64,000 nt of DNA, from the NCBI RefSeq assembly GCF_003473485.1, contig NC_053042.1, forward strand, positions 50,121,762-50,185,761, given 5' to 3'. A program made the translations under genes and the position numbers. Every line of letters begins with the position of its first letter. The first letter of the stretch is position 1. Origin of the DNA: Medicago truncatula (Eukaryota; Streptophyta; Magnoliopsida; Fabales; Fabaceae). Below, piece after piece: positions 10,727-22,430 of this stretch. Below the pieces are notes generated by a model. The model was not told the origin of the DNA. It did no database searches and was given only the letters and a program-made list of their open reading frames with translations.

Positions 10727-11675
10727 ATGGCTGTTTCATCTTATCAATCTATCATGTCTAGCTCCATTACAAGCAGCATTTCTAGCAGGCCTAGAGTTAA
10801 CCAATTTAACAACATCCCTTCTGTGTATATGCCTAGCTTTAAAAGGAATGCTAGCTTGAAAGTTCGATCTATGGCTGAGGTAATTAAGGTTTATATATCA
10901 AACAAATATTAAGGTCATGTATATAGTGTTTGTTCATGCATATTTAATTTATATACATGGAAAAACCACCATATCAAATGTGTTTATGATTTATATTTAA
11001 GAAATATTCACATGAATTATTGTTGTTTTTGTAAATTCCAGAGAATCCATAACGTCCCCCAGTTGTAGAATAGTCATTTGTGTCATTTTAATTGATAATA
11101 ATGTCTCTTTACATTATTCAGGAAGGGCAGAAAGAGCAACCAAAGGTGACTCCACAGCCTGCCTCTACTACTCGTTCACCAAAGGTGAGCATACAGCATA
11201 GTAATAAAAAAATTACAACTTTATTTTTTACAACAAAATTGTGTCCAAGAAGAGTAGGAATGTAAAGTACTGATTTTGGTCAAAATTAATGAGACCTTCT
11301 AAATGATTAATGATGATTATATAATGGCAGATAAGCACAAAGTTTTCGGATTTGATGGCTTTTGGTGGGGCAGCACCTGAAAGAATCAATGGAAGGTTGG
11401 CTATGATTGGTTTTGTATCTGCAATGGGGGTGGAATTAGCAAAAGGGCAGGGTTTGTTCGATCAAATATCTGGTGGTGGAATCCCATGGTTCTTGTATAC
11501 AAGTGTGTTGTTGACAGTTGCTTCTTTGGTTCCATTATTTGAAGGTGTTAGTGTTGAGTCTAAGTCAAAAGGTATCATGTCCTCAAATGCAGAGCTTTGG
11601 AATGGAAGAATTGCTATGTTGGGTTTGATTGCTCTGGCTGTTACAGAATATGTTAAGGGTACTGCCCTTGTGTAA
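10727..11675 (+). CDS. ELIP: Early light-induced protein, copy 3
   Basis: Exons 10727-10879, 11122-11184, 11331-11675, giving 186 residues. It has a transit peptide of about 51 residues, a 21-residue linker encoded by exon 2, and the three-helix ELIP domain with [11 protein letters not shown] and [11 protein letters not shown]. The mature domain is identical in protein and DNA to copy 2; exon 1 is closer to copy 1 in the Ser-rich region (it keeps the [11 protein letters not shown]-type tract). The 3' UTR departs from copy 2 abruptly at 11767. Confidence 0.93.
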
Positions 11676-12873
11676 GTAGAGTTTTATAGGGACATGATTA
11701 AAGTCTATAGGGTTTGTGGTTAGAAGCCAAAGATAGAACCTTATGTATATTCTTATGTAATTTCTTAAATAATATTTTAGCATTGATAAGCACATTTCTT
11801 AATATATTCTGTAATTTTGACACAGAAACCAAAACCTGTTTTCTAGGCGACGTTAATCATATAAATCAAATGATGCTTTTATAATCCGTAAAAATTGTAA
11901 TTGTAACATAGACAAACGCAGCTTCAAGATTGTTGATAACCTCAATTGTAATCACTAATCTTGCGAGAAACTCTGTTCATATGTAGTAAACATGAGAACC
12001 CTTATAACTTAAATTGCCTTGGCGAAATCAGAATTGACATGCTTTACTGGCCCCCAAGAATATCAAAGATCAAGTGTATAGGAAGTGGAGTGCATATTGA
12101 ACTAGCTCATCCATTTCCAGAAATATGTTTCTTAATGTATTCATCTTGGTAGTTCTTTGTGAGGCTTCCTGCTACAGATTTTGACTACTTACAATAATAT
12201 AAGGTTGTTTTCGAGAATAATAAATCAGATCAAATGCATTTTGAGATGTATATGAAATAGTATATTAACTATGAAAGTTTACTTGCATATAATTGACAAT
12301 TATGAAGCCATTGTTTATTACAATATTGTAGCTAGAGAACTAACTAAAGGAACTTCTGCCATTATTACTATTAGCAACAAAAAAAGGAACTTCTGCCATC
12401 AGAGTGAGATAAAACTACGACCGAAAATATTACATATCCCTTTCTCTTCCAACACTTTTGATGAATTGAATGATGATAAATATGTAACTTATATATAACA
12501 CTACGGTGTATAAAATTTAAATTTCTTTCGTATAAATTGTAACAAAAATGTTGACACAAAAGTAGTCACATAATAGAGAACGTGAAATTCTTCGATCAAC
12601 AGCATTAGTGAGGACTGAGGTGCAACCGAGCACATCTACAAAAGCTGTATGATTGATATTTGCATGAACACTAGCATCAACGCTTATTCAATACATGGAT
12701 ATCTCATCTTCATCAACGAAATGAACCTTTACACTCACATTATATGAACAAAAAAGAATGAGAGAACAATACACATCTTAGCATCTTTTTCTTTTTTTCA
12801 GAAATCTTATCAACTAGTCCATATGTACAAATAACTAATAAATTTGGCAGCCACATTGTACTAATACAAGCAG
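11676..12873. other. Intergenic between ELIP copy 3 and dymeclin (convergent)
   Basis: No gene seen. The region carries the 3' ends of two convergent genes. Open stretches of 60-75 codons here are uninterpretable and have no family motif. Confidence 0.4.
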
Positions 12874-15800
12874 TTATGGATCAAGCTGATACTCGGGCTT
12901 GTCAAAATCGCCATTTTGAAATGTGCTCCCCTCCACCCCATTTTCAAGTTTCTGCAATTCGTTCATAACAAATCAATGACCAAAACAAGGGAAGAAATCG
13001 GTATACGAAATTGAGATCACATCACGCAATGCATATAATTGTGTGGTTTGATTTTGTCAAACATACTATAGACTTAGCGTCCGTTTGGATTGAGCTTATT
13101 TTGAGCTTATGCAAAACAGCTTGTGTAAATAAATAAGCTTTTATTTATTATTCATGAGGTTTTTAAGGTAGTATATGAAAAAACAACTTATGAAGATAAA
13201 GTTTTCGTTAATAAGAACTTATGAATTAATATAAAATCTTATTTATTTGCATAACCTATTTTCCGTAAGCTCAAAATAAGCTCAATCCAAACGGGTATCT
13301 TTTAATTATGCATTACAGTACACAAATGAGACGTGAAAATGATAGTTATGGCCAGCATTTATCCATCATAAAAACAATAATATAATAAAATAAAAAATTA
13401 TCACCCAAGAAAGAAAGAAAAAAAACGCAGTTACACAATTTGATTAAAAGTTGCATTGCTTGTCTGTACATAGACATACACAAACAGAAAAGGAGAGAAT
13501 CAGATGCGTACTTCTGAGTGTAGATCAACTGGAAACAAAGTTATGGCTTCTGCATTGAACGTGAATCCACTGAAGGTGACACAAAATTTGCATTAGTAAC
13601 ATGCAGAGTGAAAAAAATATAGCGGAAAAGGGAAAGAAAAAAAAAAAAACATTGGTAGAAGAGAACATATAAAAGTTGAAATAAATAATAGTATAATTAA
13701 TTCCCCTAAACCTAGTGTATCTCAAGCCTCAATACTCTTGATTGAGCTGTTAAGTGTAAAATATTGACTAGCAGCCTCAAGACTATGTGAATAAGAAGCT
13801 CAAAGAAGCATACCAGTGGGATAATACAAGCTGCCAGACATATGGGATAAAAAACTCCTCGGGGTGTCTCTCTTGTTCATACATGAAGCGCAGTTGAGTA
13901 AACATCTGCCAAAAAAAAATACAGCCACATTAGAAGCAGGAAAAATAATCCTCTTAAATTCTTAATGATATACTCCATACTGGAAGCGCACCACAAAGCA
14001 CAATATTTTTTTCCATATTACCTTCATTCCATCACCCCTCCAAGAACGACAATTGACAATTATCACTTGGAGCACTTCGCTGACTGACCAGTCACCATCA
14101 ACTCTTTGAGCATCCATACGAGTATTGAAAAAATCTAATACCTGCAAATATTCAATAGATACATTTTTCAATGACACAAAAAAAATGATGTAAAAAAGAT
14201 AGCGCAAAACATGCTCTATAAGAATTTGCAAGGTTTAATAGGGTGAGCAGATATTGTAACTTCAACTTAAATATAATATATTAAACATACGGTATAAATG
14301 TTTTCAAGTAGTTCATGGAAGCGTGGGTGACTCTTGTATGGCTGAAAGACTTCCTGCCTGTGCATTACTGCATACACTACCTGCTCCAATCACATAAAGC
14401 AATACCATAACGTAAATTTTGACTGTTTTGGACTAGACAAAAACAGGTGAAATAAATCTTCAATTAATCAAGTAGAAAATCAAATCAAACCTCAGGATTC
14501 CGAGGCAGTGCATAAGTCAGGATTGCATTTATTATTTCTAGTACAAGCCTCAAGAAGTCGGTGTAAATCTGCATTTCAGTTGACTGCACCAAAAGAATAC
14601 TCAATTTAGAAAAAGAAGTGGTCTAAAGATTGTGATCAATAGTGTCACAAAAGCACCAAGATGGTATATATATTATATACCACATCCTCTACAAAGCTGT
14701 TTCCTTCAATTGAGTTGTCTTTTGCAATATGAAGCTTATTATCTCTGCGATCAGCTAATTTGTTATACCTGATGAGAAGCAAGAATAGTGACAAATTTTT
14801 AAACCAGAGATAACAAGCTCTAAAAGGTATAAATTTGAATGGTACATTACAAAGGTAAAGAAAGAACGGAAACATACTTGCGTGAGAGCATATCGAAAAG
14901 GCTGACTAGTCTCTGAGATGCATATGCACTCAAACGATGAACATGAGGTGCCATGTTAGCCAAAGTTGCCAGACATGTTGTGTGGAGATAGACATCCTAT
15001 CATTTTTTTACATAAAAGAATGGTTAGCGGAAGAAATCTATACAAAAACATTTTAATAGTTCAATCCACATAAACTACTTGCGTAAACAAGGATCAGAAA
15101 CATTTCTAACATTGAAACATGGCAATTCTACGAGTATCCATTGGCATATGAATGATATGATATATCTAATCACTGTTTTCAGTAGATATAGGATAACAGA
15201 TCTGAAGTCTCAATGCCTTCCTTTCACCCAGCTCCCAGACTTTCCCAAATGTAAATTTTCTGTCAGTCTTTCCTTAAAAGAGATACCAATTTTCTTCATC
15301 AAAGCTACTTCTAGTACACAATACCCTAATCCTATTAGATCAGACCAACAAAATATAGCATTAGACCAAGTAGGCAAACTAATGCAAACTTAAAGCTTAC
15401 ATAGTTGACTGAAAATTACATTATCAAGATAGAGTCCTTGAAACTTGAATTTAAGATGTTGAAAATATGTTCACAGAAAAACATAAATCCTTACACTTCT
15501 AAAATAGCACTAGAATTTCAAGACAGGATCCCATTTTATTGGACCAAGGTTATTACAGTAAACCATGTTACGCAAACAGAACAAAGTATCAGAAGAGATT
15601 TCAATATTGGGCCTTTTGGGTAAAAACCATCAAGTGAACTCAAACAGGACAAAGTATTTCCCATAAAACATAAAAGTCAATAGCATCAATCAGTTCATAT
15701 ATTCCACCAATAAATACTGATAATAGTAGCACACCTCTCAGTAATAACTAATAAGCATATTAATTGGCCATTGGATTAGATTTTGCATTATATATATAAT

Positions 15801-18800
15801 CAAGTAGAAAAGGGAAATGTAGAAATTAGATACAAGAGAGTAAATTAATAATGTAACAAAGTTTTAAGAATCATACCCGTAGTTTAGACAAATTATACTG
15901 TACAGTTCTGATAAGAATTATGACCATAAGAGAACCAAGATTAGTCTGATGGAGAAGACGTTCTTTGTACCATGGAACACCCGTCAATATCTGTCCATTT
16001 ATATACCAAATTAACCTTTAACACAATCGGTGCAGTTTCAGGCATATTCTAATGGTGAAAGACAACTCTTACCAGCTTATGAATGCTTGCATTGAAAGAA
16101 GAATCTTGACTAAGTATAAGACATATAATCAGCAACATGTATATTTGATTAGGTGTCCTACTTTGAGCATTGTATAGAGCTTCCAAAATCGGCATTAACT
16201 GTTAATGTCATAAGATAAATCTTGTTCAAAAAATGTCATAAGATAAACAAGAAACGGAGTAAAACTCAATCTTTAGTCATTCTAGATGTTATCGGTCAAA
16301 TCCATATCATTTACAATGACTTAAAGCAAGTGTGTATCGTTTGACAGATCTAAGGGAAAATGAGTGTTGATTTCTACGACAAATAAGTGAATAATGGTGG
16401 CAAGTGTTTGTTTAAGAAATAAAAGGGGTATATATGTCATTTCAAGATATCTCAAGGGAGATGGATGATATTTCACCAATAAACTATAATAAATTCTTTT
16501 TCCAAAAAAAAACTATAATAAATTCATTCCATTATCTTTCATAAGAGAAATTCAAGTTTGCTGTCCCGTACCAATGTATCTATATCAGTCCGCACCAAGA
16601 CATACTCCAAAAAGGCAGAATTTCCTTGCAACAACGAGTAAAGCAGTAGGACTGCTGCCTCATCAGCTAAGCACCTGTAGAGGAATAAAAGTTGCCAGGT
16701 GCTTTAAAAACAACAAATGTTAAAAATCATCATGAGTATAACATACAATTACAAACATGTTAATTCTATTTTGCGGACTTTGACTCTATTAATAAAAGCA
16801 TATGTGAGCATTGTACGGATGTAGTATATTAATTGTCAAACACATATACAAGCAGAAAGATACTCACATGCCAAGTGTATCAAACAAAGAAGCAAAAGGC
16901 AACTTTATGTGTCGGCCACTATGTGCATTGCCCTCGATGTCTACACGATCCACTGCATTTTAAGACTGATCAAAATTTGCTAGCATTCTCAATCAATTAA
17001 AACGGTATAGATAGATATGTAAAATGTATTACATTCACAATCAATTGCTTGCTCTAAGGCCTTGCAGTATGAGTTGTCGGAAAATTGGGGATTTTCTTTG
17101 ATTAATGAATCTGAAGCTGAAGATTTGTTATTCTCAATGGCAGAGTAGTCCTCACTCACAGCACATTTATGATAATGAATGAGAATAAGAAGCACGTGAA
17201 GACTGCTATCCGCTATTGGGTTTCTTGACCCTTCACCGCTAGAACTGACCAAATAACTGAATGGCAATAAAACAATATTTGCTGCAAGGCAATAAATCAA
17301 AAAATAAACCTGTCAAATAAGTTCTAACTTTCCAAACAAAAATTTCGAAGCAATTAAAACAACAACAACAACAACAACAACAATAATAATAATAATAATA
17401 ATAAAAAGGCATACTTGACTTAAAAAAATTCATGATATTAAATAGAAAAACATATCCAGTCACCAGTTCGTACCAGCTGCAGAACCAACTCTCTGTAGCA
17501 CACTACTCTGACTTCCGTCATAAAAGATGGGATAAGTTGCCCGATTGAATGGAACCCTAGGACGGGTAATGAAATTTAGAAGCAATTTGCGAACAACTAA
17601 ACCAACCAGATCACTGTCCTGCAAAAACAATAATGCACTAACCTGTTATTTACTATCTGCAAATACAGAATAACTCAATGACCAACGGTTGATGTTAAAG
17701 TCTCAGCTTCTAACCTGAGCCATTGCTGCATCAAGAAATGGATTCACATCATTTGGTCCAGGAGATGAACCACATAGAAGCTGAGTTGACATTGTAATAA
17801 TCAAGAAATTAAGCAGTTCTAGATGTAGAAGAAATGTGTTTGGACTACAATAATAATAGAAAAGGGAAAAATTGTCAGGAGAGAAAGTTCACGCAATAAC
17901 TCTGATAATTAACCGGTCAAGTTGCCTATGAGTTGTAATATACCTCACTTCTACTGATGCTATAAAGTTCAGTACATTCCTCATAACAAGATTTTCAATG
18001 GTTTTATCTGTATGAAATTTAAAAAAAAAAAAAAAAAAAAAATATTAAGAAATCTGAAAAACACTGGAAATACACACATATAAACCAAAAGATACTTCAA
18101 AGGAGAAAAGAAGGAAAGAAAAAAAAAAAAAAAAACGAATTACATGAAACATAAAGAATTTCCAATTCAAACATGAGAAAGAAATTATGCATATATCACA
18201 TCACATCAAATGCAATAAGGTTCAGCATGTTACCCAAGTAGATGCCAAAATTCGGCTCAAGCACTTTACATGAATATTATGCTAATACACCGCCCAGAAT
18301 CATAAATGCAACTGATAGGGAATTGGGTATTAGGGGGCACTCAAGTCCCACATCGAGTAGTATGCGATGCTCGGTAGAGTATTTATTTAAGTGATTTGGT
18401 TCTTCCCCCTTTATAGCTAGGTTTTAAGGAAGGGTTCCCCAAGTCCTTGGATACTTATCAGCAACAAAGTTCAATGACAATGATATGTATGTATGGTTTT
18501 GCAGATCTTAAGTCTAAAGAGAAAACAACAGTTCAATGACAATGATATGTATGTATGGTTTTGCAGATCTTAATTCTAAAGAGAAAACAACAATAATTAT
18601 AGCGTGTTTGGTTTTGCATGGGAAATCTCCCAAGTTCATGGTTCTAACTTCTAATCTAAAGATCCCGAAAGTAAAATCTGACACGCGCTTATATACATAC
18701 CTCCCAAAACATCCTTCAGTACAGCTTCATCACCATCGAAAGATAGATACAACTGCATACCACTTTCAATCAAGTGCTTCAAAAACACAGAACCGATGTA

Positions 18801-19650
18801 CACTGCATTAGCAGCCTTTTCATAAACCAAGGGCGGCACACCAGAAGTAGACATGGACTCCTGCAAGTAGCATGCTAGATGGAACAAAAGCTTTGCAAGA
18901 TGCCTGGTTTGACAATTGTTTTTCGCTGCAAAACAATTCAAAAAAATCCCAAATCCAAAATTCACATAAGAATTCGACACGAGAAGCAAATTTACTCACC
19001 TTAAAATCATCATAATGAGCGCATGATATCCCATACAAATCAGAGAGATTAAAACTAAAAATCATCCAAAATCACTTCAACAATCTACCATACAACTTCA
19101 ATTAATCAATTCTATCATAATCCAAATATTTTGAAACAACATGAATAGCTCCTTGCCTCTTTAGCACCGACACTTGTGATGGAATGTGTGTCCGCTGTCC
19201 AACACATACCAGTGTTCGACACCGATACATCAACACATGTGATTAAGTTCAATTGATTCATCTTTTCAATTTTTAATGTGTCAGTGTCGTATTTGGTATC
19301 GGTGTTAGTGGTTCATAGTTCCTTGCTATTAATATCGTTTTGAGATAAAACAAAATCATATCACAACATTCTAGTCGTAGAATTCAATAAAACTAAGCTA
19401 TAAACTAATGCTATTATCAAAAAATGGAACAATTGAAGCTTCGTCATGAAGAAGACTAACCCAAAAGCTCGCAAGCTTGTTGAACACGTTCAGCAGGCCA
19501 TTGAACATTGAGAGGAAGCTCAAGCAATTTCTGCCAAAACTCCGATGAGAAAGGGAACGACTCATCACCGACAAAAGTCCCGATCAGATACTCCGCCGTC
19601 TCCGGCGAGAATTCACCACGCTTACGCGGCGTTGAAGACACCGAACCCAT
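12874..19650 (-). CDS. Dymeclin, plant homologue (18 exons)
   Basis: Exons in transcript order: 19461-19650, 18701-18925, 17944-18007, 17715-17844, 17474-17618, 17033-17281, 16868-16952, 16572-16674, 16073-16198, 15877-15990, 14878-14996, 14681-14768, 14491-14583, 14291-14380, 14022-14141, 13814-13905, 13512-13569, 12874-12951. They join in frame to 722 residues, the usual dymeclin size. Dymeclin is a peripheral protein of Golgi/ER trafficking, first known from human Dyggve-Melchior-Clausen syndrome. The N-terminus [10 protein letters not shown] fits an N-myristoylation site (Gly2, Ser6). Recognised blocks include [43 protein letters not shown] and, at the end, PEYQLDP. Most of the chain is alpha-helical repeat with no catalytic motif. 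No break was found. Confidence 0.92.
13078..13297. repeat. MITE in dymeclin intron, CCGTTTGGATT family
   Basis: Terminal inverted repeats read CCGTTTGGATTGAGCTTATT on the left and, as reverse complement from the right, CCCGTTTGGATTGAGCTTATT. The element is about 220 bases and lies in the last intron of the dymeclin gene. Related elements occur at 39805-40075, 40924-41146 and 44152-44425. The target duplication is unclear in this copy. Confidence 0.75.
17356..17403. repeat. Compound AAC/AAT microsatellite
   Basis: About eight AAC units run directly into about seven AAT units, inside the dymeclin intron between exons 5 and 6. Likely length-polymorphic. Confidence 0.9.
18469..18592. repeat. 62 bp tandem duplication in dymeclin intron 2
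   Basis: Two head-to-tail copies start at 18469 and 18531, each opening GTTCAATGACAATGATATG, and differ at one base noticed (AAGTCT versus AATTCT). Just upstream (18340-18365) is CACTCAAGTCCCACATCGAG, a string often seen in transposon-derived plant DNA. Confidence 0.85.
19157..19325. repeat. Dispersed CACCGACAC-type repeat in dymeclin intron 1
   Basis: Begins near CACCGACACTTGTGATG and ends near GTCGTATTTGGTATCGGTG, giving weak inverted ends (CACCGACAC / GTGTCGTA..CGGTG). Similar sequence is found in the BS1 intron 2 (52728-52905), in the HSF intron (28330-28450) and near 405-435, so this is a small dispersed family, probably a degenerate MITE. Confidence 0.55.
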
Positions 19651-21580
19651 TCAGAAAGGAAAAAAAACGGTTATTTTCAACGATAGTGTTGTTCAAATCT
19701 CGTTGCGTCTGATTTGGTGGGAGATTCAAATTTCAAAGCTGCATTGTGTGAAAATTCGCAGAAGATGAAAATGATTTGATCTAAACGCGATTATGGAGAT
19801 TGGTTTTGAAAATCTCGATGGTTCGTGAAGGGAATGGAGAGAACAGAGAGAGTGTAACGAAGAAGAGAAGAAAAAGAAGAAGAGCGAGAAGGAGGCTTCT
19901 TCGAAACGAAGGTTTTGCAGAGAAAAATGAATTAATTGTAAGGACTTGTTTGGATCAGCGGTTATTATCAGTTAATAATAATAAGGTTTTCGACGTCACC
20001 GAGTGGTAGAAGCCAAACAAGACATAACTCGAATTTCTTCTTATAAATCTAAAATTTCTATTTCTAATTTTTTTATTAGAATGTGTGTATATGACAAGTA
20101 GAGATGTGATTAACACAATAATGAAAACGTCATATATAAGAATTAAATGCTTTTTCATTTTGTTTAATTGGTATGGGCATGGCCTAGCTTTCGGACTTAT
20201 ATTTGATTTTGATGTATGAAAATTGTGACAGATCCATCACTTTGCAAATGTATAATTAACTAAACTTTATGTGCATTTAGCCTAACGCTAACAAAAATTC
20301 TAACATGATTTTCAACTTAAATCCAAATGGTATGCCAAACAAGCATACATTTTTGTTCTTTTGTTAGGGTGTAGTGTATATGAAAAAATAAAATAATAGC
20401 ACATTCTTTATTTCTAATTTTCTACATAATCTTGTGTCAAATGTTAGTTAGAAGTATACAAAAACATTTGTATGGAATGCTAAAAAATATTTTCTAATTT
20501 AATTGGAGGTTTTTGGTTGAACTCAAGATTGAAAATTAACAAGTGTTAAATTTTTTTAATAGAGAATTTTGTTATCTTTTGTGATCTGAATTAACTTGTA
20601 TTTTTAATCAACAATCCAAACAAGACAATTCAAATTCCCTCAATAAATTTTCATTTTGTGGAAATTAATTGGTATGGCCTAGCTTTCGGACTTTTTTGAT
20701 ATGAAAATGTGATAGATCTATCACATCGCAATTGGACAATTAACTAAAGAATTGTACATGAGGTTGTTATAGTTATGGGAAAATATAACTCATACAGACA
20801 ATTTTAATGATGCAAATGCAGTGTGCACTTAGCCTAACGCTTGACTAACATAATCCATTAATTGTCAATCTAGAATTTTTTATTTATTTTTTCTTTCCTG
20901 ATGCGTCTGAGTATCGAATATACTAGTATAGAACATAACTTTTTTTTTGTTGGGATAACATAGCACATAATTTAAGTTCAAGTCCCTCTCAAAAACTTAA
21001 GTTTAAGTCGTAAGCTTGTTGATGACAGAAAAATAAAAGTCTTTGAGTCAATTCGTGCGAAGGTGTTGTTCTCAATTGCATATCATTCCCCACTTAGTGA
21101 CAATTAGCCACATACAATTTATATAATGTGCTTGGGCAATTTCAATCCCACCGACATAAAAATAAACACTTGTTCTCATTATTTGTTTTATTTGAAATTT
21201 TTATCATTATTGAAATATTAATATACCCTAATTTATTACTCACTTTGGTCCTTTTTATAAAAACAATTAATTTTTTAATTTATTGAATAACTCACGTATT
21301 TGGTCTATAGTATATAGTACCAGATAAATCAATTATTCAATAAATCTAAAATTTAATTTTTTTTTACAAAAAATTAAAAAATAATTGTTTCTTCTAAAAG
21401 GATCTAATGGAGTAATTATTTAATAGTATTCCTATTTAAATAAGTAGTTTATATGTTTTTTTGGCTCAATTGATAAGAACATTGTATTATGTAAGGATTG
21501 AAATTCGAACCACAACTTTCTCACTTATTCATCTTATATTGTGAATCTCTAGTCAATTGATTATTTGACAAAAAATATGA
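19651..21580. other. Upstream of dymeclin; local duplicated segment
   Basis: Contains the probable promoter and 5' UTR of dymeclin just above 19651. Two diverged direct copies of one segment follow: about 20166-20300 and 20665-20880, both containing GGCCTAGCTTTCGGACTT and ending in TTAGCCTAACGCT. The second copy has extra internal sequence. A MITE-like hairpin with GGTCCTTTTTATAAAAACAA ends lies around 21240-21420. No gene is seen. Confidence 0.5.
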
Positions 21581-21611
21581 TATATAGTTTAACTAACTTT
21601 ATATACATATA

Positions 21612-22413
21612 AAGTTAGTTAAACTATATAATCACTTGTGGTTTTGCATGTTGGTGTGTCGAACATGTGAATTTGGAAGCTTCATTCTTTTCACATGTAC
21701 ACGGTCAAAAGTGCTTAATAAATCACTTGACTAGTTCGGATGTGGCAATCGATGCCCGATGTAGTCATATCTTATGGCTCAAGCAAATTCGGCTTGAGGT
21801 CAATATTTTTATTTGGCATTTGTTCTATAATAAATTAGTGACTAGGACGAATCTGTTTAGGAGAAATATCATGGATTATAATGAATCTTTTTATTCAAGC
21901 ACTTGCGGATTGGTTGAGGATCAAGAACATTTGTTATTTTCTTGTGCTTTTAATGGTCAACTTTGGCTTTTATATCGGGATGGTTAGGTATCTCAATGAC
22001 TCTTCAAGGTTTCTTATTTGAGCATTTTCTTCAGTTTGGAGGTTTTGGGAGTTTTTTATTTCCAACAAGTCTCGTTTGACTTTTAATATTATTTCAATTT
22101 CAGCTCTTTTTACTATTTAGAAGGATCGCAATATGAGGCATTTTCATAATAAATTAGAACAGCTGCCATCTTTATCAGCATTTTGGTGGTTTAAATCTTA
22201 TTATGTTGTTTTTTATTTTAAGTATTAAGTTTGGAGGTTAAATCATTTATTATGTTTTCATATTGTAACTAATTTTATTTTTCTTAGCTACTTTGTGGTA
22301 GCATGTAGATCGTCTTTTTATGATTTTTGAATACTTTAACTTCCTTTAATACAGTTAGTGCTAGAGGAGTTTGTGTTGGTTTTTTGATATAGTTTGTTCA
22401 GCTTCTTAAAAAC
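21612..22413 (+). mobile_element. 5'-truncated LINE (non-LTR retrotransposon) remnant
   Basis: The first open stretch (21667-21987) reads as a zf-RVT reverse-transcriptase zinc-binding domain: IRLEVNIFIWHLFYNKLVTR, then NLFRR, then CGLVEDQEHLLFSCAFNGQLW. Shifted frames downstream still recall the family tail (KLEQLPSLSAFWWFKSYY). An identical 17 bp direct repeat flanks it (21595-21611 and 22414-22430), as expected for target-primed insertion. All of ORF1, the endonuclease and the RT core are absent, and several stops and shifts break the tail. Confidence 0.75.
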
Positions 22414-22430
22414 AACTTTATATACATATA

